A stretch of DNA of 32,132 nt from Polyrhizophydium stewartii (lineage: Eukaryota; Chytridiomycota; Chytridiomycetes; Rhizophydiales): the NCBI GenBank assembly GCA_027604665.1, contig JADGIZ010000063.1, positions 1-32,132 of the forward strand, in the 5' to 3' direction. The notes below the pieces were generated by a model that was not told the origin of the DNA, did no database searches, and worked only from the letters and a program-made list of their open reading frames with translations. Position numbers and translations under genes: made by a program. Positions 12,201 to 22,881 of the stretch are shown in pieces. The stretch's first letter is position 1, and each line of letters begins with the position of its first letter.

Positions 12201-15200
12201 GCTCAGCCATACTTTGATAGGACATGGTACCGAACGACAGCGTCGTCTTGTCAAAGGCAAACTCGACTGTCGACGCCTCCCCGAGCAACGCGACTTCGTA
12301 CTTTGGCCCTCCGGCCACGTCGCACAAGGCTTTGATCTGGAACGACCGCCCAACCTGGCCGTAAAAGTAAACCTCGACCTCTTGCTTCTCGCCCGGCTGA
12401 AGCTCGCCGCGGAGAGGCTGGATGTCAAAGATCTGTGACACGGGACCGAAACTTGGCGCCTTTGGGTCGTTCACGAAATACCAGTGGTAGCTGACGGGCA
12501 AGACTGATGTGTTGCTAATCGTCAACATGCGCCGCTGCTCCTGATCGGCTTCGACGCAACCAAACTTGAGCGTGTTTGCGGAAAACGTCAAGTTTGGAAA
12601 GGATATTTCGCTGAAAAGCTCCACGACGTCGCGCTGCGGATGCTCCTGGTACGAAATCACCAGCTTGGCATGCTCGCGCGAAGAAATGCGGCTCGCGTTG
12701 TAGGCTGAGTCGTATTGCACAGGGACAACAATCGACTCTTGCGGCCCCAAGCAAAGGCCGTCGGTCGGGATGCCGACATGGAACGGCGGAGGACACTTGA
12801 ATGCGAGGCTGAGCGCAAGCGTCGTCGTGTTGCGCAAAACCAGGCTCTGCTCGAGAACCTCAAAAATCTCCTCGCTCATGTGCGTTTTCTCAAACCGCAG
12901 AACGTTGGGCGTCAGCTCGATCAGCGGGTTGATGAAGTTTGCTGTCACAATCGTCTCCACGACCGTCTTGCGCGAGGGGTCCTTGTCGATCATGGCCTGG
13001 CAGGTCAGTTTCTCGCACACAGCCGCGGCTTCGCTGGAGAAGCCTCGGATAAATACAGTCTGATGCGCGCCAGGCCGCAAGGTGAAGCGCGCCGGAATCG
13101 CCTCAAAGACTTGGCTTGCAGGTGCACTTGGATCGCGGTTTGGCGCCAGACGCGTTTCCTCACGAGTCCAGTGGATTGTCTGCGACCGGAGGCCCTTGTT
13201 GGCGAGCACAAACTCAGCCGAGCAGTCGCGGTTGCTGAAAACGTCCTTGAAGTCGACGCGGCGTAGCCCTTCGGCAAACACTATCGTGGTACCCTGGCCG
13301 CGGGCAACAAGTTGCACCTCGTGGACGCCGTCAGACTGCACGCTGACCTTGAGAATATCGGTGAACTTAAGTGTATCATCGAGGTACGCCGTCACGGTGA
13401 TCTCAAACGAAGTGCCAGGCTGAATGACGCCTTGGATCGGCATGACCGAAAAGGCCGAACCCTCGGTCAGCGTGACGCAGTTGAAGAAAGCCATAATTGG
13501 CGACTCGTTCGACAAAACAAGCTTGAGCGGCGTGTGCTGCAGCACCGGAATGCGGCCCCAGTTGAGCTCGGACGACGAAAGGCGCACATTAGGCCCAATG
13601 CCGTTGGCTGCAATGTCAACCGCAATCGGCGCCGACTCCTTGCCCGCGATTTTGATGAATACGGGAAAGTTGACCTGGCCCAGACGCTTGATCTGAACCT
13701 CGATAGCGATTGGCCTCTGCGAGTGCGGCTCGATGATTCCCGAAAATGATTGCGAGGTATACGTAAACACTCCGCGCGCGGTCTCCTCTTGGGGAAGCAG
13801 CTCGTACTTTGCTGGAAAGTTCGAGTTGTTGACAAGTCCGATTTGCCCGTGATAGCTATAGCATAGAAAGCAATCCTCGAGATTGACGATGGGCGACACG
13901 ACACTGATCTGCGGTGCGACGGCTGTGGGATCAGCCTTTGCACGCTGCACAGAGCCGAACCATCAACAAACCTCGGGCACAACGCTCTCGGCATACAATG
14001 CGAGACGCGACATATCCCTGCCAACGCCTTCGACGTCTACAATAATCTCAAACGCAATGGTCTGGATGCTTCGTGGCTGGATAAAGACATCGATCTCAAC
14101 AAATGACATCTCGGGAACAGTCCCACTCTCAGGCGTGAGCCTGAAGTCTGCTGCCCGAGCAACATCTTCTGCCGAATCGAGTCGCAGCTGGAACGACATG
14201 GGAATGTGCGACGTGTTGTAGAGCCGCAAAGACCGCGATGCAGGAAACCCGTAGGCGATGCTCTGAAAGTCGAGGATATCAGGCTTGAAATGGAATGTGG
14301 GCCCGACAACAATGCCCTTGAATGAGAGGAGCACGGGCTCCAATGTACCCTTGATTCAGAGACGCGAGTTAAAACGGCGGCAAGTATGGGCGTATGTGCT
14401 ACGATAACTCTGGTGAAAATGACTGACCTTGAAGTTCCAACGAAACTCTTCCGAAAACTGACCAAGAAGGTCCGAGGAGAACGAGATCTCGATGACGCGC
14501 TGCTCGCCAGGTTCGACCGTGCCCTGCTTGGGACTGAACGAAAACTTGGGCCCAAAGAGGGTTTGAGACGGCTCCAGGGCAAAGTGCGCCGCGATTTCGC
14601 CCTTGTTTTCCAATACAACCTGCGCGGTGCGTCAGCATTTGCTGCGAACCATGTGGTCTGATTGCGCCGCGATATGCACCTCATATTTGTGCGACGTATT
14701 GATAAAGACGCTTTCAAGATCAAGCAGATCGTACGAAAACCGCACTTTAGGTCCAAGCGCCTCGCCCTGGTCCATAAGCAGTCAATACCCAGGTCGAGCT
14801 AAGCAAGAGCTGCAGAGCAAACCGACCTTGAGCTGCAGCGGAAGGCGAGTAGCACGCCCTTCGACTTCGCAGTATGCAATGCACGAATGGTCGCCAGCAG
14901 TTTCGGGCGAAAAAAGAATCTTTACGTCACAGAATGCACCAGGCCAGATCACGCCCTCGAGTGGCTCAATCGAAAAGATGGGGTCATCGAACGGAAAAGT
15001 TTGCTTGTGAATGATCCGTTCTTGCGTCTGCGACATGTGCTGTTGTTTAGCTATGGCGTGCGCAGCGCAGCGGCCATCCAAGCTTGCCTTGTACTTTTGG
15101 ACCAAGAGCGACAGGTCTACTAACTCGCTCTTCTGGCCCGAACTTGTTTTTGCCTTGTACGATTCGCGCTCTTGCTGTTCATCGCGCATCGACAAGAGCA

Positions 15201-16551
15201 GCTGCTTTGCGCGGAAATGTTCGTCTTCCATCTCGTTGGCAAACAACTTCCAACAAAATCGAGCCTTCATAAAGTGGATCAGCCTCGGGCATCTGCAGAA
15301 CCACCTACAAAGCATGGCCTGGATGCGCCCTCACCATGATGTCCGATCGATTGAAAATACGCACCGACTTGGAAGAGATCAGTGTGATGGACGTACTCTC
15401 CATCCGCAGGCTGCTTCTCTCCAGCTTGATGTTTGCGTTGTCGGAAGTGCCAGCAGCGCGCACGAGCACCACCTCGCCCGAGTCGTACTTGAACTCCAAC
15501 GAGGACTCAAAGCTGCCTGTCTGCTTTGAAAAGAAGCTGACGTCGATCTGCAAAGACTTGCCGATTTCAAGGAAGCCCGATCTCGGTACAACAGCAAACG
15601 GAGCGGCTGCCTCGACCTCAAACTTGGCCGGTGCGTTACCTATGTTGCGCACGAGAAGGGTCTTGGTAGTGTTGTAGTTTACCGGACAGTCACCAAACAC
15701 GATCTCGTCCGGCAGATCAAGAACACCTGCCGCGTTCGAGCATACAGCGCGTCAGCCGCAACCTCACGCCAACAATGTGGCGACTTCAGCAGTCGCTGCC
15801 AGTCGCACCCCTTGCGCCAATCGCGCGGATAGGCAGCAAGAACTTCTCGCGCTCCGTCTCGCAGACAAGGTTGCAGACGTAGTCCACATTTTCCTCGGGC
15901 TTAAACTTGACAATGAACGGAATCTCCATGCCAGGAGCCACCTTTCCTGAGTTAAGGGAGTTGGTGTTCCAGCCATGGACCGAGAAGTGCGCGCTGTCGA
16001 TGGGCTCGAGTCGCAGCTTGCGCGCAAACTGCGCACGGAGGATGTTGTCGTGGCGCGTCGGTCAGTCCGTCGCGTGTTTGTTTGCGTGAACGCAGCAGAA
16101 CCACAGGCACGCTCGCAGCGGCGGCCGGCGAGCGAGAGGAGAGCAATGCTGCCCCTGCAGGCACTCGCACCTTGTCCATGTTGCGGAAGTTGATGACCAG
16201 CTCATATGTCTTGAAAGGTAGATAGCTCTGCAAACTGATGTTTGATGGCTCTGGGTGGAAGAGCGGCCTGTCCAGAGGCACCTCGCACGAGCGCATGGCC
16301 GCCTCTCTGTCACGCACGAGCTCGACAATCACGGGGACATGCGTACGGTCGGTTATCAGGACAGGCGCGCCTTTGGGATGCAGCACCCGCTCGCGCATGT
16401 ACTCGGACGGTTTCCGCGGCGTGCGGCGCTGTCCTGCGCTCATCGCCATGTCCGCCATTGCGCGTTTGCGGGAGCGTCGCGGCAGCGCTCGTTTGGGCGT
16501 CAAAAAGACACGCGCCATATATTGTATTGATGCTATTTTCTCAGCGCGCAT
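269..16551 (-). CDS. HYDIN: HYDIN, ciliary central-apparatus protein (complete, 13 exons)
   Basis: HYDIN is a giant scaffold of the C2 microtubule projections in the axonemal central pair and is needed for normal ciliary bending. Exons on the minus strand: 16551-16171, 16028-15809, 15726-15335, 15264-14827, 14766-14680, 14619-14428, 14349-13972, 13908-10153, 10061-3777, 3714-1244, 1179-899, 829-594, 526-269. They join without a frame break to 5,124 residues, close to the vertebrate length of about 5,120. Collinear similarity to vertebrate HYDIN runs from the first MSP/ASH-type beta domain to the C-terminal YYLRHVA. Around residues 2030-2560 lies the embedded P-loop (adenylate-kinase-like) module, then the charged helix containing LSEEDYDQLNDQD. 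Oddities: Walker A is GPPFCGRT (Arg for Lys), about 210 Gln-rich residues interrupt the P-loop module, and introns 9 and 11 are GC-AG. The start may instead be the ATG at 16518. Family assignment is certain; individual splice sites are inferred. Confidence 0.96.
830..898 (-). other. HYDIN intron 11, GC-AG type
   Basis: The upstream exon ends ..GCA G and the intron begins GCAAGC and ends GAGCAG. Splicing in phase 1 gives SAPAAPVGGVEIS. That keeps exactly the spacing of vertebrate HYDIN between the EKL/EKS motif and the FEPS/YEPS motif. The alternative GT donors nearby (GTTGTC, GTCATG) are weak and would insert extra residues. Confidence 0.6.
3715..3776 (-). other. HYDIN intron 9, GC-AG type
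   Basis: The exon ends ATCAAG and the intron starts GCAAGT, the classic strong GC donor (AG|GCAAGT). It has a branch-like GCTGAC and ends GTGACAG. Phase-0 joining gives DIKESLWTFTILEHGI, which matches the family sequence around ESSWTFLIPEH. No GT donor restores both frame and conservation. Confidence 0.75.
8960..9590 (-). repeat. Gln-rich coding insertion in the HYDIN P-loop module
   Basis: About 210 codons, mostly CAG and CAA with Leu, Ser, His and Glu, read as runs of Q broken by SQQ, LQ and EQ. On the plus strand this appears as impure CTG/TTG repeats. It sits between the altered Walker A motif and the IDGL strand of the nucleotide-binding domain, roughly residues 2105-2315 of HYDIN. The frame stays open throughout, so it is coding low-complexity sequence, probably a flexible loop. 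Confidence 0.85.
10160..10725 (-). repeat. Gln/Ser/Pro-rich linker of HYDIN
   Basis: The end of exon 8 codes for a low-complexity linker rich in Gln, Ala, Ser and Pro. It lies just before the P-loop module (about residues 1755-1948) and ends at the intron at 10062-10152. Vertebrate HYDIN has a charged linker at the same place, so the position is conserved and the composition is not. Confidence 0.7.
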
Positions 16552-16552
16552 C

Positions 16553-18340
16553 TCAGAACATGGTTCGCAACATGCGCGCGCAGATCTTGACGAGGGCAGG
16601 GATCCTGCGTTGCCTCAGCTCCGGGAGTCCGACCGCACGCGTGTGTTTCTGGAGCTGGTCGAGGTTCTTCATTTTGCGGTCAACATCCCGTGTCAGCACA
16701 GTGCTGCCAGCCACATCATTCATTATGAGACTGGCATCCAAGCGACGGACTTTACCTGTGCAAAGCGGTTTCGTAGAGCCGAATCTCTCGAGAAGATATA
16801 GACCTGCGCCTCAACATCACGCTCGAGCGACCTTTGGTTGAGATTCGACGAGCCAACCACCGAGGCAAACCATGGCAATGCGTCCGATTTTCGCGGTCCG
16901 AGCCAGACGCCCTTGGCATGCCAAGTCCACCCCGTGCGAAAGTATTCTGCAAGGCGAACGGGGGCACGTTTGTTGAGCGTGGTCAAGTCCCGAAAAAAGC
17001 AAAACTCTAGATAGCTGTATGCATGCGGAATGTAGCGCGAAACACCGCGCGAGTTGAAGAAGCCGTTTGCCTGTAATCAGCCGTGTCAGTCATACACTGA
17101 CCAAACACAACGCTCCCTGGGATCTGCGCACCTCTGGTGATGAGCAGACAATATTAATATCTGCCTTTGATTCCAAGAGCTGGCGCTTGTAGCGATCGGG
17201 GATGTTGAGGTAGCCACTTGCAATAGTCACGCTCGGTGCGGCGTCGGACTGGAGCTCCTTGAAAACCGTGAGCATCGCAGCCTCGTCAAAACGAATGCCG
17301 GCAACACCCAGCTGTATTGCCGGCGCGGCGAAAGTGCACGGTCTGCGAACTCGAGCCAAGCTTTGCGGCGGAATATCCGCAAGTACTATTTGTCTTGCAT
17401 CCGAGGTTTTTGCAAGCCAGTGCTCCCAAAACTCCGTCAGGATTGTGCGCGCCTGGGGTATAGTGGCTGTCTTGCGACTTCCCGAGGCGTGCTTCAACAA
17501 AGGAGAGAGGTCCGCGAGAACGTTGACAAGGCTGGAGAAGAAGGATGCCAAGTCCGAGCAGTCTTTAAAGAGTACATATCGGTCCTGTCGGGTCGTGAAG
17601 TAGTCGCTGCTCAGGTTCGCACTTGAAAAGCCGGAAAGCGGTGTTAGGCATGCGCCATGATAATAACAAGCGCGATTCCCCGCCGTGCACATCTCGAGCG
17701 CACCCGCTGATGATGACATCGTCATCAAACACATACGCCTTGATGTGCTGAAGGCCAAACACCTCGTTGAAGCGCTGGGGTACAAGGCCGATCCATTGTG
17801 CGCTTGCAGCCGGGGAGCGGTAGAAAGAGAGACGAACCCGCCCGGGGAACCTGCCAAGCAGCGGATCGAGCATTGTCGCGGTGCTGGAGCCGCCCGAGTC
17901 GCTGCGGTGGCCTCGAAAGAAGTCCACGAGCACATGAAGCTCGAGGTCGGCGTTTGCAGCCAGCGCCTCGGCAAGCTCGGTAACCTGGACGAGCGGACAG
18001 CGCGGCCCACTGGTCAGAGAGGATGGACTCGGCGCACGAGACCAAGACGTTTTGACAAGTACGCCGGCACCTCACCAGCCGGGTCTCGGACGTGCCGATG
18101 TACAGCGACGCCAGCACGATGCGTTTCCTTGCTTTTCTGATGCCCTGCTGCAGACGTGGTGTTGAGCGTCAGCGCAGGCCGCGCTGCCCAGAGACGGGCA
18201 AGCCAAGGTTGCGCTCGAGGCCTTTGGTGGGCCGCACGCACGCTGAGCGCCTCGCGGAACTCGGCCGGCGCGCCAATGACATGCACGGCCTCGGGCGCAA
18301 GCGGGAAGACAGGCAGGTGCTGCGCGATCTTGGCGGACAT
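16553..18340 (-). CDS. PGS1: CDP-diacylglycerol-glycerol-3-phosphate 3-phosphatidyltransferase
   Basis: PGS1 makes phosphatidylglycerophosphate from CDP-diacylglycerol and glycerol-3-phosphate in mitochondria, the committed step to cardiolipin. Exons: 18340-18242, 18147-18076, 17984-17704, 17621-17132, 17070-16756, 16666-16553; 456 residues. It belongs to the phospholipase D superfamily. The first HKD motif is intact (H137, K139, D144 in HIKAYVFDD, followed by IISGANLSSDYF). The second reads HAKGVW near residue 365 and lacks a clear Asp, as in other PGS1 proteins. Other family signatures are ASLYIGT, DFFRG, TRQDRYV and SSPEANGFF. Intron 5 carries a GCTGACA branch-like site about 30 nt before its acceptor. 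No clear mitochondrial presequence follows the ATG at 18340; an in-frame ATG at 18391 or an unseen upstream exon could supply one. The stop lies one base before the first HYDIN ATG. Confidence 0.93.
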
Positions 18341-18748
18341 TGTCGGCAAGTCGCCCTGCGGCTCCGCTTCGAGTCCTCGACATGCACGCATCCGCAAACC
18401 GCAACACGGCACCGCCTCCCCCCCCCACGCACCAGGCAGAGGATACGCATCGGCGAAAGGCACGGGATCGGAGCCGCTGTTATTTTGTGTGTGCAGGCAT
18501 CAACTGGGGCCTGGAATGCGGTGTCGGCAGCACAACGGGGCAGGTTGAGTCGAGGCAGCCTCAGGGCCCGTTGCGCAGGAACATGAGATGGGGTGGCAGG
18601 ACAGGTGCAAATCAACGGCGGAAAGCAGCGTCCCTTTGGAGGGCCATGGTTGCTTCAATTGGGGATGGAAAGCTGCAGGCAAGAGGGGCGGCAGAAGCGC
18701 CGGGAACGGGTCGGCCGGCTCGGTCGCTGGATGCCTCAGATCAACGCA
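18341..18748. other. intergenic, ATG8 3' side to PGS1 5' side
   Basis: About 408 bp separate the ATG8 stop from the chosen PGS1 start; both genes are on the minus strand. It should hold the ATG8 3' UTR, the PGS1 promoter and possibly an unrecognised PGS1 targeting exon. A run of C at 18419-18426 is present. I see no convincing gene or poly(A) hexamer. Confidence 0.5.
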
Positions 18749-19840
<1,092 letters not shown>

Positions 19841-21421
19841 ATGAATCTGCGACTCGTTGGTCTTGTGGGCGAGGGCAACGCCAACGTCGTTGTGGCCGTT
19901 GAGCGTGCCGAGGAGGGCTCGAGGCTGCCCGGGGCCGTGTACGTGGCCGCCGACGTCGATCCTACGGCAGCCGCCTCTCTTGTGCCTACCTCCGCCGGTG
20001 GCCTCGCGGGAGCAGTGCTGCGCCTTGCAAAGGTGCCTGAGGAGCAGACGGCCGGGCGGGGCACGAGCACCGCTCAGGACACCATGGCCTTCCACGCCGC
20101 CGCCGTCTCCGCGCTCCTTGGCTCTCGCTTTGTCCCAGACGCTGTGAGATATCCGACGAGCCGCCGCGTGCCCGCGACAGTGCGGCTGATGCTGTCCCCC
20201 TCCCCGGCAGGCGGTTGTGCGTATCGACCCAGAACAGCTTCGAATGGTGGCCGAGACAATCGAGCCATGGCGGCCGCCCTGTCGTCGCCACCGGCCCATC
20301 GATACAACCCAATCGACAGTCGTGCTCATGGAGAGTACGCTTGCGGCCCGTATCCCCCGCGGACTGAGCGCCGCAACCGCGACCAGCATCTCTGTCGAGA
20401 TCAAGGTGCGCATTCCCTGGTGTGCAGTTTCTTCATACGGCATCTGCTGAGAGCCTTGAAGCCAAAATGGGGCTTTGTGCCGCCAGAAACAATGGGCCGT
20501 CTCTGCCGCTTTTGTGCACACCAGGTCGTCAAGGCAACAAAGGCATCCGCATATGCTTTTGCGGGCGGCAACCACCCGCAAACAAGCCGCTTCTGCCCGC
20601 TCAGGCTCTTTTCAGATGACGGCAGCCTCGTTGAAGATGCAGTCCGTACATTGATCGACACACCTCAAAACAACTTTCGTCTGTTTTCCAACGGGCACGT
20701 GGTGGCCGAGGGACACGAGGTGAGCGTTTCGACATACACTGAGCTGAAACTTTTCAAGCTGATGTATGCCGAGAATGGTTGCATGTTCCTTCACCCTGGT
20801 CAAGATGGTTGCGCTCCTGGAGGCACACTTTGGCAGTGTCGAGGGATTTGCAACTGCAATGCGAGTTGCTTTGCATTCCTCCGGGATTCTCCGGCTTCTT
20901 GAGCGACACCAGCGCATGTTGCATTTGGACCCGTGCGAAATCACAGAACTTCTTGGTCATATTGCTCGCTGCTGTCGGACATCAGAGTCAATTGCCGGCG
21001 ACAGGCTATGGCTCGACTCATTACTTCTAAGCAGAGTGGGTGTCTTGCTTGAGAGCTGGACGCAGAACGCAACAAACAATGCAGAGGCTATACTTGACCA
21101 GGATGGCAACTCGGCTTGTGAACATGGCGATTTTCTGGGCTGTTTTGCAGTGCGAAAATGCCTCGGCTTTCTGGTTTCCATGGCTCTCAAGGATATTTCA
21201 CTCTCCGTTGTATTTTTCAAGCCAGCAAGGTTGGCATCCTCTGTGGAAAAGTGGTCTTTATTTCCAGATGTAAAGTGTGCTGACAACTAGACATATTGCT
21301 TTGATGGAAACGGAGCAGCGGCCCCGCGGTAGTTGATCGCATTCGTGTGTTGGACGTCGATCCAAAGAGTATTTCCAAACTGCCAAAGTGGCAGGAGCTG
21401 CAGCGCGATATTAACAAGTGA
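19841..21421 (+). CDS. IPK1: inositol-pentakisphosphate 2-kinase
   Basis: IPK1 (IPPK) phosphorylates inositol pentakisphosphate at the 2 position to give InsP6. Exons: 19841-20143, 20211-20405, 20462-20719, 20805-21274, 21319-21421; 442 residues (plant and human enzymes are about 450-490). Family motifs: GEGNANVVVAV (nucleotide-binding loop), VEIKPKWGF split by intron 2, CRFCAHQ, DTPQNNFRLFSNG, ALKDISLSVVF (conserved catalytic Asp) and VLDVDPKS (metal-binding Asp). In the usual PLDLF/YSG motif the Asp is Arg here (CPLRLFSD). Introns 1 and 2 are firm. Intron 3 (20720-20804) and intron 4 (near 21230-21318) are inferred from phase, and several donors fit intron 4. The final codons read AACAAGTGAGT, so the apparent stop could also be a splice donor leading to a short further exon. 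Confidence 0.9.
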
Positions 21422-21577
21422 GTTTGTGCACTTGAGATTGCTCAGTGATGCTTTGCATTCACACCTTTAATATGCGCATGCTGCGCTTAAACGGCAGAGC
21501 AACCATGACGGCGATCTACCCAGCAGAATGCCTTCTGTCTCAAAAAACAGGCGCAGCGCATCCATGAAGCTGCTGGT
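21422..21577. other. convergent intergenic, IPK1 / HDDC2
   Basis: These 156 bp separate the IPK1 stop (plus) from the HDDC2 stop (minus). They probably hold both 3' UTRs. If IPK1 has one more exon, its last codons would lie here and could run into the HDDC2 3' end. Confidence 0.5.
21466..21471 (-). terminator. possible poly(A) signal of HDDC2
   Basis: The minus strand reads ATTAAA here, about 107 nt past the HDDC2 stop. It is the commonest variant hexamer and lies at a plausible distance. Confidence 0.3.
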
Positions 21578-22278
21578 TCAGGAGTCAAGGCCAAGAGTCT
21601 GTTTGCGCTCAGCATAAAGCTGCTCGGCCAGCGTTCTAATTTCTGGGTGCACAAATCGGCCGCGGGTCGAGTCGAAGAACTCCTGCAATACCTTTCCAGT
21701 CTGCTTCTCGTACTCGAAAGCCTGAAGGATCATTTCAAACTGGCTGTGTGTCAGACAAGGCGTGATGGTCGGCCTGCGGAATGCGCACAAAGGCAGCGCA
21801 CGCAGCACCAACCTTGTCAATATCCTTGCAGATGACTGCCACCGGCGTGACTCCGGCTTCGTACTCCTCCCAAAGCTGCTGGATCTCGAGGATCTGGGGC
21901 GAGTGCCCGTTGGATTCGACAAAGGACGACATGGCCTCACGCTCGCGACGCTGCTTCTCTTCCTTGGAGACGCCCGAGTGCGGGGTCAGATCGCCGACGA
22001 CGGCCTCGGCGAGGTCGTGAACGACGGCCATCTTGACGAGCTTGTCGCGGTCGATGGCGGGGTCCTTGACGAGCAGGGCGATGATGGACTGGCGACGTCG
22101 GTGAGCAGGGTCCGGGCGTCGGTTTGCAGCAGCCCCCGAGTGCTGAGGACGTGGCGAGGGCACGCACCATGCGGTGCATGTGGTCTGCAATGGACTCTGC
22201 GCCGGGCACGCCTCGGTCGACCCAGCCGGTGCGCTTCGTCAGCTTGAGCTGCTGGCAGGTGTGCAGGAGAGAGAGCAT
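21578..22278 (-). CDS. HDDC2: HD-domain 5'-deoxynucleotidase (HDDC2/YfbR type)
   Basis: Members of this family hydrolyse deoxynucleoside 5'-monophosphates using a divalent metal held by an HD domain. Exons: 22278-22168, 22088-21813, 21739-21578; 182 residues (human HDDC2 about 204). Metal ligands are visible in order: H33 in SIADHMHRM, H61-D62 in AVVHDLAEAVVGD, and D128 in CKDIDK, which is split from FEMILQ by intron 2. Other family signatures are KRTGW near residue 16, SKEEKQRRE, LWEEYE and FFDSTRGRFVHPEI. The first ATG in frame is at 22278; codons further up are open but lack ATG. Donors are GTGCGT and GTTGGT. It is divergent from HOOK and convergent with IPK1. Substrate preference is inferred from the family. 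Confidence 0.93.
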
Positions 22279-22881
22279 CGGCGGGCGGCCAACCGGCTTG
22301 GAGGGCAAGCGGGCGTCAGAGCCGTCTCCGTTGATCGCCCGCGGGAGAGCGACGCGGAGCGCACGCGGAACGGCGGCCGGAGAGGCGAGGCGGTCGCCCG
22401 GCGCTTGCCCGCACAGTCATGGCAGCCGAGCAGGCCGTGCTCGCGTGGGTGCGTGCGCCTCGCCGGCCGAACCCCTCCCCCGCCCCGCGCACCGCAGGCC
22501 GGCCCTGTGCAAACCCGCCCGCACCCGCGCAGCCCCGCCGGCGTCGACGCCGGCGCCCAGTCTCGGTGCCCGCTCGGCCTCTTGCGCCGCTGCGTCCTGT
22601 GGCTTCGCCCCGGCCTGGCCCGCGAGCGCCCGAGGCAGCGCCCGAGGCAGCGCCTGGACGTCCCACGCCTGTATGCCACACCGCACCGCCGGCAGCCGCT
22701 TCCGCGCCGCCTATACCCCGTCCCCTGCGGCCCAGTCACCCCCACCGCTCGCAAACAGTCGCTCTTGGGCTGTCGCCAGGCATCACCGCCCAAGCCCCTG
22801 CTCTTCACGCCCCCCTTTCCCTCCCCTACCGCCCGTCTTCGCATGCGCCGGCATATCACCCCCGTCCCAGCTGACTCCACC
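22279..22881. promoter_or_regulatory. divergent HDDC2 / HOOK promoter region
   Basis: This 603 bp region is very GC- and CpG-rich. It turns C/T-rich on the plus strand in the last 150 bp before the HOOK start, a common feature of fungal promoters. A 12-bp unit (CGCCCGAGGCAG) is repeated twice at 22627-22650. Long open frames cross it on both strands, but none shows a recognisable domain. Confidence 0.55.
22627..22650. repeat. 12-bp tandem duplication
   Basis: Two perfect adjacent copies of CGCCCGAGGCAG plus a partial third copy, within the HDDC2/HOOK promoter region. It could be a duplicated regulatory site or simple slippage. Confidence 0.6.

Noticed and set aside
9943..13950. A separate 1,335-codon gene upstream of a second 2,144-codon gene
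   Set aside because: These are HYDIN exons 8 and 9 reading through the intron at 10062-10152. Splicing joins them in frame, and both halves align to one HYDIN protein.
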